From contig JAEZCT010000038.1 in assembly GCA_023433405.1 (NCBI GenBank), forward strand, positions 1 to 63,355: a DNA stretch of 63,355 bases. The letters run 5' to 3'. The notes beneath the pieces are model-generated. The model had not been told where the DNA came from. It was given only the letters and a program-made list of their open reading frames with translations, and did not search any database. The translations under genes and the position numbers were made by a program. This document shows positions 45,067 to 53,271 of the stretch, one piece after another. This stretch comes from Bacillota bacterium. Its GTDB lineage: Bacteria; Bacillota; Clostridia; Oscillospirales; Ruminococcaceae. How positions within the stretch are numbered: position 1 is the first letter of the stretch; every line of letters begins with the position of its first letter.

Positions 45067-45675
45067 TTATTTATGCGCTCTTTTCATAAGCCGTTTTTCA
45101 AACTTCGACATGCCGTAGTCAAACGCAAGCGCCATCAGCACCACCGGAACCGCGCCGATTAAAATGCGTTCCAGATTGCGCTGCTGAATACCCCGGTAGA
45201 TGGGATAGCCAAGACCGCCCGCCCCGATAAGCACCCCCATAACCGCTATGGAAAGGGAGTTGACCACCGCTATCTTTATACCCGAAAAGATCATGGGAAA
45301 GGCGTGGGGCAGCTCTACCTTAAGCAGCCTTTGCAGCTTTGACATCCCCATGCCCCGCGCCGCCTCCTTAATATGCGGCGGCATGCTCACAAGCCCGGTA
45401 TAGGTGTTGCGCACAATGGGCAGCAGCGCATACAGTGCGAGTCCCACAATCATAGTGGTATTCCCAAGGCCGAACACTATCATTAAAATGGTGAGCAGCG
45501 CAAGGGATGGAATGGTTTGAATCGTTTCCACCAGCCACAGGATAAAGGCATCCAGATACTTCGTCCAATATGCCGCCACCCCCAGCAGGACCCCAATTGC
45601 AATAGATACCGCGGTTGCTATAATGACAATCATCATATGCTCAAGGATGAGCGGATAGAGACTGTTAAAATTCAT
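45067..45675 (-). CDS. Osmoprotectant ABC transporter permease
   Basis: A 202-residue permease with five or six helices and the binding-protein-dependent permease loop KEAARGMGMSKLQRLLKVELPHAFPMIFSGIKIAVV (residues ~107-142). It ends in GGLGYPIYRGIQQRN typical of OpuCB/OpuCD. It overlaps the upstream permease gene by one base. It forms the channel with the other permease of this operon. Confidence 0.93.
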   Translation of the reverse strand: MNFNSLYPLILEHMMIVIIATAVSIAIGVLLGVAAYWTKYLDAFILWLVETIQTIPSLALLTILMIVFGLGNTTMIVGLALYALLPIVRNTYTGLVSMPPHIKEAARGMGMSKLQRLLKVELPHAFPMIFSGIKIAVVNSLSIAVMGVLIGAGGLGYPIYRGIQQRNLERILIGAVPVVLMALAFDYGMSKFEKRLMKRAHK

Positions 45676-46316
45676 CAGCGTCCCCTCCTTAATCCTCTGG
45701 GCGTCAATGCCTTTTGCATCAGACCAATCAGCCCGCTTAATATAAACGCTAAGATAGCAGACGGGATTGCACCCGCCAGTATATAGTTAACATTATAGGT
45801 GGGCAGTCCGGTCCAAATGAGGTCACCCAGACCTCCTGCGCCAATCAGCCCCGCAAGCGTTGCCCAGCTTACAATGTATACCGCCGAGATGCGCACGCCG
45901 CTGATAATGGAAGGCAGCGCGAGAGGCAGCTCCACCTGAAACAATATCTGGGTACCGCTCATTCCAATCCCCCGCGCGGCCTCTTTCAGGCTTGGCTCCA
46001 CCTCGGTTACACCGGTATAGGTGTTGCGGAGAATGGGCAAAATAGCGTAAAGCGAAAGGACTACCAAAGCGGGCAGAAGCCCAATACCGATAAGGATAAG
46101 GGCAAAGCCCAGCATGACAAGCCCGGGAATGGTTTGTATCATTCCCGCTACCGCAAGCACCGGGACCGCAAGCCGTTTATGCCGCGTTAGGAAGATTCCT
46201 AAGGGGATGGAGATTACTATGCCCACCAATACGGATATGGCCACAAGCTGAATGTGCTCAAAAAGACTTTTTAACACCTGCGGATATCCGGTTTTTAAAA
46301 ATTCAAAAAAGGTCAT
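45675..46316 (-). CDS. Osmoprotectant ABC transporter permease
   Basis: A 213-residue permease, a paralogue of the next gene, with the loop KEAARGIGMSGTQILFQVELPLALPSIISGVRISAVYIVSWATLAGLIGAGGLGD (residues ~115-168). It couples to the ATPase. It overlaps the ATPase stop by four bases (ATGA). Confidence 0.93.
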   Translation of the reverse strand: MTFFEFLKTGYPQVLKSLFEHIQLVAISVLVGIVISIPLGIFLTRHKRLAVPVLAVAGMIQTIPGLVMLGFALILIGIGLLPALVVLSLYAILPILRNTYTGVTEVEPSLKEAARGIGMSGTQILFQVELPLALPSIISGVRISAVYIVSWATLAGLIGAGGLGDLIWTGLPTYNVNYILAGAIPSAILAFILSGLIGLMQKALTPRGLRRGR

Positions 46317-47440
46317 GCGGGCAGCTCACCCCACAATGCCTCACCCAGCGCCTTAGCGGTGCTGGTGCTGGTGACCAGCCCTGCCACCGTGTTATCGTCG
46401 TTGAGCACCACGACGTAGTGAGAGGCGGAGGATACCAAGAGGTCGAAGGCTTCTTTTGCGTCCGCTTTGCGGTTTATGGTAGGTGCCTCGGCAATAACCA
46501 GCTCCCCTATGGCGCGCCCGGCCTTGCCCTGCTGCTTAATGCGGTCGATGGATACCGTACCGAGATAGGTATCGTCCTCATCACTGATAACGATGAGGGA
46601 ATTAACATCCCTGCGGCTCATCATATCCACGCATTCCAAGGTGTGACGGCTTTGGGGGACCTTGAGCACCCGGGTGCGCATAACATCCTCGGCAAGCAGG
46701 CTTGCGGCGGTATCGTTTTTCATGTGCCTGCCCATGAAGCTCTTAATAATGTCATCGGCAGGGTTATGCAGCATCTCCTCCGGGGAAGCCATCTGCACAA
46801 TACGCCCGTCATTCATAAACACAATGGTATCGGCAAGGCGCAGCGCTTCCTCCATATCGTGTGTGACAAACACAATCGTCTTTTTCAGCTTTCGCTGAAT
46901 GCGCTTGACCTCCTCCTGCAGGGAATCGCGGGTGATGGGGTCCAGCGCGCCAAATGGCTCATCCATCAGCACGATGGGTGGAGACGCCGCCAGCGCACGC
47001 AGTACGCCGATGCGCTGCTGCTGTCCCCCAGAAAGCTCGGAGGGATATTTGTGCGCGTTTTCTTCATAGGGCATATCCACAAGAGCCAACAGCTCCTTGA
47101 CAATGGGCTGCCATTTTTCCTTAGGGTATTTGAGTAGCTTAGGTACTACAGCAATATTCTGCTCTACCGTCATATTGGGGAACAGGCCGATCTGCTGAAT
47201 GACATAGCCTATGGTGCGGCGCAGCTGCACGGGGTTTTGCTCCGTAACATCCTTGCCGTCGATGAAGATTCTTCCCTCATCCGGCTCAATCAGCCGGTTA
47301 ATGGTTTTTAGTGTGGTCGTTTTTCCACATCCGCTTGGCCCAATGAACACCACAAACTCGCCTGCCTTTATTTGAAAGCTGATGTCGTCGAGAATGGTGG
47401 CGCTGCCGTAGCGTTTGCTCACATGATCAAATCGTATCAT
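46313..47440 (-). CDS. Osmoprotectant ABC transporter ATPase with CBS domains (OpuCA-like)
   Basis: A 375-residue ATPase: Walker A GPSGCGKTT, signature LSGGQQQR, Walker B IVLMDEPFGALD, H-loop FVTHD. Residues ~250-370 hold two CBS motifs (VMRTRVLKVPQSRHTLECVDMM and ITVR-like AKEAFDLLVSSASHYVVVLND). In OpuCA/OpuAA homologues the CBS module senses ionic strength or nucleotides. It is first in the operon. AAAGGAG precedes the ATG. Confidence 0.94.
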   Translation of the reverse strand: MIRFDHVSKRYGSATILDDISFQIKAGEFVVFIGPSGCGKTTTLKTINRLIEPDEGRIFIDGKDVTEQNPVQLRRTIGYVIQQIGLFPNMTVEQNIAVVPKLLKYPKEKWQPIVKELLALVDMPYEENAHKYPSELSGGQQQRIGVLRALAASPPIVLMDEPFGALDPITRDSLQEEVKRIQRKLKKTIVFVTHDMEEALRLADTIVFMNDGRIVQMASPEEMLHNPADDIIKSFMGRHMKNDTAASLLAEDVMRTRVLKVPQSRHTLECVDMMSRRDVNSLIVISDEDDTYLGTVSIDRIKQQGKAGRAIGELVIAEAPTINRKADAKEAFDLLVSSASHYVVVLNDDNTVAGLVTSTSTAKALGEALWGELPA

Positions 47441-47631
47441 AACATAACTCCTTTACCAAACCTGTCTTTGCGGCTTCCTTGAGGTCCCGGCTGATGGTGA
47501 AATCTCTTATAGTAAACGAACCCTTTGGGGTGCATAACAGCTGCGCGAACAGCTGTTTTATTACTTCAAACCACTCAGCAATGGAAAAACGCAAACAGGC
47601 TTTTACTCGTTCTTGCGCAATAAACAACTTT

Positions 47632-47660
47632 AGTCTAACATACAAGTTGTCAGTTGTCAA
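47632..47660 (-). promoter_or_regulatory. Promoter of the osmoprotectant operon
   Basis: On the minus strand TTGACA (47660-47655) and TAGACT (47637-47632) are separated by 17 bp. The spacer and -35 contain the tandem repeat TGACAACTGACAAC and the dyad ACAA-C-TTGT, a plausible repressor site. The leader to the ATG is about 190 bases and contains an AACAGCTG...CAGCTGTT hairpin. Confidence 0.7.
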
Positions 47661-47805
47661 AGCAACAGGCGGCGCATTAGTTAAAATAATCCATTTATTA
47701 TGTTAATTATTTCAATTCAATATATGGAATTGACGGTAATAATAAATAAATATCACGATATTTCATACATTTTTCTATAGGTTTCTAACAAAATTTTTAT
47801 AAATC

Positions 47806-47850
47806 AAAAAGAACCGGAGGTGGGGTCGTCTTTCTCCACCTCTCCGGCTC
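47806..47850 (-). terminator. Terminator of the BusR-like regulator gene
   Basis: On the minus strand GAGCCGGAGAGGTGG pairs with CCACCTCCGGTTC (two-base bulge), followed by TTTTTGATTT. Confidence 0.8.
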
Positions 47851-47940
47851 CATATTTGCACACACAAGCCAACCCATATAAACACAATGCTACGATATGA
47901 GTACAGGTTTTACCTCGCCTGTTTTAAAAATAATTATTCC

Positions 47941-48032
47941 ATTTTAAAAAGTGAAAACCGCACAGAGGCAAAACGTACTGCCTCCGCGCGGCTTATCATG
48001 AGAATCTATGTGTTTGCCTAAAACTTTTAAAA
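47941..48032. repeat. Family C repeat, diverged copy
   Basis: GCTTATCATGAGAATCTATG and the sequence after it (47991-48032) match 53193-53235 at about three-quarters identity. The ends ATTTTAAAAAGT and ACTTTTAAAA are inverted relative to each other. Confidence 0.45.
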
Positions 48033-48067
48033 GAGGCAGCATGAAAAGGCAACATTAGGCTTAGCCC

Positions 48068-48700
48068 CTATTGAGACAGCCAGTCCTTCACCGCAATCAC
48101 ACAGTTTACATCTCCCACAAAGATGATGATATCCTCCGCCTGCAGGGCGGCATAGGGCCCGGGGGAAAGGATTATGCGGTCGTTGCGGCGGATGGCGATT
48201 ACAGTCGCCGCCGTCTTTTGCCAAAACATCAGCTCCCCCAAGGTTTTCCCAATCAGGGCGCTGGTTGCGGGAACCTCCGCCTCGTAGTTTGGAAACGGGC
48301 TTGTCTGTGAAAAGTGCTCGTTAAAGCGCACAATGGTGCCGGCAATCTCCGCAATCTGCTCGTTGATATTCAGCTGTGAGCTTAACAGCTCGGAAAGCTT
48401 TTTGGGCAGGGTTCGAATATCGTTTTGCCGCCCGGAACGCTCTACATACTCCCTTGCCTTTTCCGCCGAGAGCACGGTTACGCCGCTGTTTTGCTTCACC
48501 TCTACAATATCCATATCCTCAAGGAGCTTTACTGCGCGGCGGATGGTTTCGGGCGAAACCCCGTACTCCGATGACATAACCGAGCGGCCGTAAATCTTTG
48601 TGTTCTCCGCAAGATCCCCTCGCGCGATGCGCAGGGCAATATCCAAAGCAATCTGCCAATAGACCGGCGGTGTGATTTTGTTGACCAAGTAAAGTTGCAC
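48068..48700 (-). CDS. busR: BusR-type regulator: GntR winged helix plus RCK_C (TrkA_C) domain
   Basis: A 210-residue regulator. The GntR-type winged helix spans residues ~12-78 (GRSVMSSEYGVSPETIRRAVKLLEDMDIVEVKQNSG). A coiled-coil linker runs ~82-135. An RCK_C domain follows at ~143-208 (SALIGKTLGELMFWQKTAATVIAIRRNDRI and ALQAEDIIIFVGD). This is the domain order of BusR, the c-di-AMP-responsive repressor of glycine betaine uptake in streptococci and lactococci. The OpuC-type operon lies 630 bp downstream on the same strand, making it the obvious target. Effector binding is inferred from the domain, not shown here. Confidence 0.85.
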   Translation of the reverse strand: MQLYLVNKITPPVYWQIALDIALRIARGDLAENTKIYGRSVMSSEYGVSPETIRRAVKLLEDMDIVEVKQNSGVTVLSAEKAREYVERSGRQNDIRTLPKKLSELLSSQLNINEQIAEIAGTIVRFNEHFSQTSPFPNYEAEVPATSALIGKTLGELMFWQKTAATVIAIRRNDRIILSPGPYAALQAEDIIIFVGDVNCVIAVKDWLSQ

Positions 48701-48773
48701 CCCTTATATTGATGGTTCGGTATTTGGGCTATCAAGCTGTATCTGACTATTCTTCGTTAAAAGCACAGTATCA

Positions 48774-48874
48774 TACTAATCACTAAAAGAGTAGAATTGC
48801 AGATGAATATCCGCGTGAAAGCCCATAAACCAGGGCTTTTTACTTATTTTTTACTCTTTATAATCGGATAAGTA
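48774..48874. repeat. Family B MITE-like element, diverged copy
   Basis: A 101-bp element, TACTAATCACTAAAAGAGTA at the left and ACTCTTTATAATCGGATAAGTA at the right, with the interior hairpin CCCATAAACCAGGG. It lies upstream of the BusR-like gene. The rest of 48701-49058 shows nothing else. Confidence 0.7.
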
Positions 48875-49058
48875 TAAAACGATTATAGCAACCGCACCAA
48901 AAAGATACAAGCAAAATCTCGCAAGCGGTCAGGTGTTTTTTAATTTCTTTTGTATTGTATGGTTGCCAATGCCAACGATTCACAAACGAAAACAGTATAC
49001 CCCTTCCATTGTAGGGAAAATGGGCAGAATATATACAAACAGCAAGACCACTGGCGCT

Positions 49059-49835
49059 TTACCCGAAAAGGGCAAGCCCCGCGCCCATCATGGCAAGTCC
49101 GCTTAAAATTCCGGGAAGCGCAGCCCTGCTTTTGCAGCGCAGCGCGGTCGGTATCAGCTCATCAAAGGACACATAAAGCATTATTCCAGCGACCATGCCA
49201 AGCACGGAGCCCAGCAAAAAATCCGACAAAAAGGGGCGCAGGAACAGGGCGGCAATCAACGCACCCAAGGGCTCCCCCAGCCCAGAGGCAAGCGCAAGCC
49301 AAAAAGCCTTTTTACGGCTGCCGCTGCCGTAATAGACCGGCACCGCAATGGATATTCCCTCGGGGATGTTGTGCAGCGCAATGGCAAACGCCACCGCCGC
49401 ACCCACGGAACGGTCGCCAAACCCCGCCATGTAGGTGGCTATGCCCTCCGGGACGTTATGTATAACGACAGCAAGCATTGTAACCATTCCCACCCGCAGA
49501 ATTCCCCGTTCCTCCTGCCCTCTTTCCACTGAATCTAACTGCTCCGGCACCAGCTGTTCCCCCAGTGCCGCGACCGCCATTCCGGCAAGCATCGCCCCCA
49601 GCGCGAGCATTCCCGCGAAGGGAAAGCTCGCGCTTTTGCCAATATAGTCCGCCGCCTCCGGCAATATCTCAGCTAGAGACGCCATAATCATCACCCCTGC
49701 CGCAAAGCCTAGGGAAAACGGCAGCAGCCTTTGGCTGTTTTTTCTCGCAAAAACCGCAGCCAGCCCGCCGATACCCGTACACAGCCCCGCCGCTGTCGCC
49801 ACCAAAAACGCGCTGTGTTGTGCGATAACTCCCAT
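49059..49835 (-). CDS. ZIP-family metal transporter (ZupT-like)
   Basis: A 258-residue membrane protein with eight helices. The metal-binding ZIP motifs are HNVPEGIATYMAG (TM4) and HNIPEGISIAVPVYY (TM5), with SLAEILPEA upstream. It probably imports zinc or other divalent cations. A long loop (~105-125) separates the halves. It is a single gene, divergent from pucR. Confidence 0.93.
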   Translation of the reverse strand: MGVIAQHSAFLVATAAGLCTGIGGLAAVFARKNSQRLLPFSLGFAAGVMIMASLAEILPEAADYIGKSASFPFAGMLALGAMLAGMAVAALGEQLVPEQLDSVERGQEERGILRVGMVTMLAVVIHNVPEGIATYMAGFGDRSVGAAVAFAIALHNIPEGISIAVPVYYGSGSRKKAFWLALASGLGEPLGALIAALFLRPFLSDFLLGSVLGMVAGIMLYVSFDELIPTALRCKSRAALPGILSGLAMMGAGLALFG

Positions 49836-50029
49836 TGCCGCTCCTCTCTACCTCCGATGTCTCTCAGCATTAACCATCACCGCTTACTGATTTCGTTTGA
49901 AGATGATACTACTTTTATCGTGGAATAGTATAATGTATATCCTGCGTTCCTCCCAGTCATTCCTAATCCTGCGCTCCGGTGAAAAGACGGAGAGAAGTGA
50001 AGCCAAACGCCTTGGCTGCTTGGGATAAG

Positions 50030-50065
50030 TACTAAGCTTCTCAAAAAGTGTAGAAATGAGCTGAT
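50030..50065. repeat. Degenerate family B element end
   Basis: TACTAAGCTTCTCAAAAAGTG matches the left terminus of the 21997 copy; the other end is not recognisable. Confidence 0.4.
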
Positions 50066-50094
50066 TTGCGTATTTGCCAATTATGTGCTATAAT
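50066..50094 (+). promoter_or_regulatory. Promoter of pucR
   Basis: TTGCGT (50066-50071) and an extended TGCTATAAT (-10 at 50089-50094) with a 17-bp spacer. The leader to ATG 50283 is about 180 bases. Confidence 0.75.
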
Positions 50095-50099
50095 ACTGC

Positions 50100-50200
50100 C
50101 AATACCAAACGGTGTGTTGGCACGACATATTGCATAAGAAAATAAATAACGGATAGGATAACAAAGGCGTTGTAAGTGATTACTGCGCCTTTTTCTCTTT
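50100..50200 (+). promoter_or_regulatory. Structured leader with terminator-like hairpin ahead of pucR
   Basis: TGCCAA...TTGGCA (near 50097-50122) forms a first stem. AAAGGCG (50163-50169) and CGCCTTT (50186-50192) enclose a nested GTAA-GTGA-TTAC stem, followed by TTCTCTTTT. This looks like an attenuator or an untyped riboregulator. I do not recognise a named riboswitch. Confidence 0.5.
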
Positions 50201-50282
50201 TGATAACCATATTACGGATATTTACCACCCTTTGTTTTGACCTATCCTGCAAAACACGAGATCGAGAGGGTTGAATGCCGCT

Positions 50283-51434
50283 ATGTCCATCATGGTAAAG
50301 AATCTTTACAAAAACGGCTCGTTTCTTTATAAAATGAACCTGATTGCGGGCAAGAACGGGATGGATAACCTAGTGCAATGGGTGCATATTATAGAAGACG
50401 ACAACGTTACCTCCTTTTTGCACGGTAACGAGCTGGTTTTTACCGCAGGTATTCTTAACAGCCACAAGGAATGGCTGCTAAACTTCGCGCGCAAGCTGTA
50501 CGAAACGCGCGTGAGTGCCTTTGTGGTAAATATCGGCCCCCATACCAAGGATATCTCGGCGGAGGTAGTGGCCTACTGCGACGAGGTGGGTATGCCGCTG
50601 TTTACCATCCCCTGGGAGACCAAGATGGTGGATATGACGCGTGATTTTTGTCACCGCATTATGAACAACGAGCATGTGGAGCATACCATCGCCACCAAAT
50701 TTAAGAATATCATCTTTAATATCGGAGATATCGATGCGCAGTTTATGCAGATGGAGCGGTACGGCTACCAGCGCGGCAGCCAGTTCCGGTTTATCGCGGT
50801 GGGAGTGAGCGGCGCGGATATGGAGGAGTATAAGGATGCGCTGAAGCTTTCCGCCGAAACCATTGCTAAGAACATACACGACCTGTTTATCTCCTTCTCC
50901 TACCAGAACTTTCTAATGCTCGTGCTGGTAAATTATTCACCAGAGGAAACCGAGACCTTCGTTTCGCGGTTTACCCGCGTAATCAAACAGGAGCTTAAGG
51001 GTGCTATTGCAAACCTTGGCATCAGCTCTGTTCAAGAGGGCATTTACAACCAAAACACGAACTTCGAAAAGGCGATTTCCGCGCTGGAGATGGCGAGAAA
51101 ACGCGGCGAGCTGTACAGCTATTACGATAAGCTGGGTATTTACAAGGTGCTGTATGCCGTCGGCGATAAGGATGTGCTGCGCAGCTATTACCATGAGGTG
51201 ATTGGCAAGCTGGAATCCTACGACCGAGAAAACCATACCCAGCTTACCCAGCTGCTGCGCGCCTACCTCGAAAACGACGGCAGCCTCAAGCTGGTATCCG
51301 AGGAGCAGTATGTACACCGCAATACGGTGACAAACCAGCTTAAAAAGATTGAGAAGATTATTGGCTACGACCCTCTGCTTTTGGAGGACAAGGTAAAGCT
51401 TTTCATGGGCTTTTATATCAGGGATATCCTTTAG
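50283..51434 (+). CDS. PucR-family transcriptional regulator
   Basis: A 383-residue regulator. The N-terminal PucR domain (residues ~1-120) includes LVQWVHIIEDDNVTSFLHGNELVFTAG. A middle GGDEF-like/CdaR region follows (~150-290). The C-terminal HTH_30 motif is VHRNTVTNQLKKIEKIIGYDP (~345-365). Members control purine or pyrimidine catabolism, and here it precedes the pyrimidine genes on the same strand. ATG 50283 is 12 bases after GAGAGGG; TTG 50271 touches it. Confidence 0.9.
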   Translation: MSIMVKNLYKNGSFLYKMNLIAGKNGMDNLVQWVHIIEDDNVTSFLHGNELVFTAGILNSHKEWLLNFARKLYETRVSAFVVNIGPHTKDISAEVVAYCDEVGMPLFTIPWETKMVDMTRDFCHRIMNNEHVEHTIATKFKNIIFNIGDIDAQFMQMERYGYQRGSQFRFIAVGVSGADMEEYKDALKLSAETIAKNIHDLFISFSYQNFLMLVLVNYSPEETETFVSRFTRVIKQELKGAIANLGISSVQEGIYNQNTNFEKAISALEMARKRGELYSYYDKLGIYKVLYAVGDKDVLRSYYHEVIGKLESYDRENHTQLTQLLRAYLENDGSLKLVSEEQYVHRNTVTNQLKKIEKIIGYDPLLLEDKVKLFMGFYIRDIL

Positions 51435-51552
51435 GTATCCAGCCGGTTAATCCTCTTTGGTAAGGGTGCAATATTTACCGCGACGGTTTTTGTGCTTTTT
51501 CCCTTGATAAACCGCGTGTTTTGTGGTTTTCTATAGGATATATCACAGGCAA

Positions 51553-51568
51553 TTGTGCATCTGCACAA
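51553..51568. promoter_or_regulatory. Candidate PucR operator
   Basis: TTGTGCA-TC-TGCACAA, a perfect dyad 22 bp upstream of the -35 of the aminotransferase promoter, the usual place for an activator. Confidence 0.5.
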
Positions 51569-51589
51569 AGATTCCTAGTCTGCTGTCAA

Positions 51590-51618
51590 TTGCAATCCCA
51601 CAGTCGGGCGGCTATAAT
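51590..51618 (+). promoter_or_regulatory. Promoter of the aminotransferase/dehydrogenase genes
   Basis: TTGCAA (51590-51595) and TATAAT (51613-51618) with a 17-bp spacer. The -10 lies within the dyad GGCTAT-AAT-ATAGCC. Confidence 0.7.
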
Positions 51619-51665
51619 ATAGCCAAAGCTAACACAGTCGCAAGGAACGGCGGCTGTATACTGTT

Positions 51666-51756
51666 AAGAAGGCAACGCTTCTTGGGTGGTTGGCAAAAAA
51701 ACGAATTGATTGACGCAGCAATGGAGCTAGCCTCTGTTGTTGTCGTCTTTTTTTTT
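51666..51756 (+). promoter_or_regulatory. Leader with hairpin and T-run just before the aminotransferase RBS
   Basis: AAGAAG-N6-CTTCTT (51666-51683) is a first hairpin. GACG...CGTC (51712-51747) then forms an imperfect stem and is followed by nine T ending right before the AGGGGG ribosome binding site. It resembles an intrinsic terminator within the leader (attenuator). Confidence 0.45.
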
Positions 51757-51770
51757 AGGGGGCAATAAAG

Positions 51771-53096
51771 TTGACAGGCGATGAAATTAAAAGCACGCTT
51801 AAGCAGTACAACCTGCAATCGTGGAGCAAACAGGCAAATATTAACCCCATCTCAGTGGAAAAGGCAGAGGGTATTTATTTTTGGGATTATGATGGCAACC
51901 GATATTCGGATATGTCCTCTCAGCTCGTCAACCTGAACCTTGGGTTTGGCAACAAGGCCATTGCCGAGGCAATTAAAGAGCAGGCGGACAAGTTCTGCTT
52001 TGTCTCCCCCTCTTATGGGGCGGAACCCCGCGCAACGCTTGCCAAGAAGATTATTGAGCTGATGCCCGATAACATGGGCAAGGTCTTCTTTACAAACGCC
52101 GGCGCCGACGCCAACGAAAACGCCGTGAAAATGGCCAGAATGTTTACCGGGCGCAACAAGGTGTTCAGCCGTTACAGGAGCTACCACGGCTCCTCCTTCG
52201 GCGCGGGCAACCTGACCGGAGAGCCACGGCGCTTCCCGCTCGAGCCGGGTATTCCCGGCTTTGTAAAGTTTTTTGACCCCTACATATACCGCGAGGCGGT
52301 GGAGTTTGTGTCGGAGGAAGCGGCAACCAAATACTACATTACTAAGCTCGACGAGCAGCTGCAATACGAGGGTCCCTCCTCGGTGGCGGCAATTGTGCTT
52401 GAGACCGTCACCGGCTCAAACGGCGTTATCATCCCCCCCAAGGGCTATCTGCCGGGTGTGCGCGCTCTCTGCGACAAATACGGCATCCTGCTCATCTGCG
52501 ACGAGGTAATGACCGGCTGGTGCAGAACCGGCAAGATGTTTGGCTTTGAACACTTTGGCATAAAGCCCGACATGGTTACCTTCGCCAAGGGCGTTACCTG
52601 CGGCTATATCCCGCTGGGCGGCATAGCTGTGGCTAAAAAGGTGGCCGATTACTTTGACGACAACCTTCTCTCCTGCGGCCTGACCTACAGCGGTCATCCC
52701 CTTTCCTGTGCGGCGGGTGTCGCCTGCGTGGATTACTATGAGAAGGCGGGCATAATTGAAAACGTAGAGAAGACGGGTAAAATTCTGGGCGAAGCGCTGG
52801 AGGCACTCAAAGCCGCGCACCCCTGCGTCGGCGATGTTCGGTACATCGGCCTGTTTTCCGCCGTGGAGCTTGTGAAGGATAAGAAAACCAAGGAGCCGCT
52901 GGTTCCCTACGGCAAAGACCCCGAGGGTAAAATGGGCAAGGTGCTTGGACTTTTAAAGGAACGCAATTTCATGACCTATACCCATGAAAACTGCGTGATA
53001 GTCGCCCCCCCGCTGATTATTACCGGGGAGCAGCTGGTTTTAGAGCTTGCAAAGCTTGATGAGGTGCTTTCCATCGTCGATAAGGACTTCATCTAG
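51771..53096 (+). CDS. Class III PLP aminotransferase, probable beta-alanine (omega-amino acid) transaminase
   Basis: A 441-residue omega-aminotransferase. FTNAGADANENAVKMARMF binds the PLP phosphate, YHGSSFGAG follows, LLICDEVMTGWCRTGKMFGFEHF contains the PLP-contacting Asp, and TFAKGVTCGYIPLGG contains the Schiff-base Lys. The likely reaction is beta-alanine plus a 2-oxo acid giving malonate semialdehyde. That assignment comes from its place beside pyrimidine genes and a dehydrogenase, not from sequence. The start is TTG 51771, eight bases after AGGGGG. Confidence 0.88.
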   Translation: MTGDEIKSTLKQYNLQSWSKQANINPISVEKAEGIYFWDYDGNRYSDMSSQLVNLNLGFGNKAIAEAIKEQADKFCFVSPSYGAEPRATLAKKIIELMPDNMGKVFFTNAGADANENAVKMARMFTGRNKVFSRYRSYHGSSFGAGNLTGEPRRFPLEPGIPGFVKFFDPYIYREAVEFVSEEAATKYYITKLDEQLQYEGPSSVAAIVLETVTGSNGVIIPPKGYLPGVRALCDKYGILLICDEVMTGWCRTGKMFGFEHFGIKPDMVTFAKGVTCGYIPLGGIAVAKKVADYFDDNLLSCGLTYSGHPLSCAAGVACVDYYEKAGIIENVEKTGKILGEALEALKAAHPCVGDVRYIGLFSAVELVKDKKTKEPLVPYGKDPEGKMGKVLGLLKERNFMTYTHENCVIVAPPLIITGEQLVLELAKLDEVLSIVDKDFI

Positions 53097-53123
53097 GCCT
53101 GTACGGCTCAACGCCTGTTTTTA

Positions 53124-53246
53124 TACTAATTCCGTTGTAAAAAGAATCCGGCATGATATGCGGCATGGCAGCGAAGCGTATTCCCGCCGCACAGTTTATC
53201 ATGAGATTCTATGCGCTTGCTTAAAGCGTTTGAAACGAAATTGGTA
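53124..53246. repeat. Family C inverted-repeat element
   Basis: Ends TACTAATTCCGTTGTAAA and (inverse) TACCAATTTCGTTTCAAA, 123 bp, non-coding, between the aminotransferase and dehydrogenase genes. A diverged relative is at 47941-48032, and a 30-bp palindrome with the same ends lies at 6775-6804. Confidence 0.6.
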
Positions 53247-53271
53247 AGTTTGAGAAAGGTACTGAAAACAG

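Noticed and set aside
47427..47660. 77-codon frame upstream of the osmoprotectant ATPase
   Set aside because: It begins inside the -35 of the operon promoter and runs out of frame into the ATPase start; treated as leader RNA.
51684..51690. GGGTGG in the aminotransferase leader resembling part of a T-box antiterminator
   Set aside because: The adjoining ACCGCG is missing, the leader is too short for a T-box (about 130 bases from the promoter), and no specifier stem is visible.
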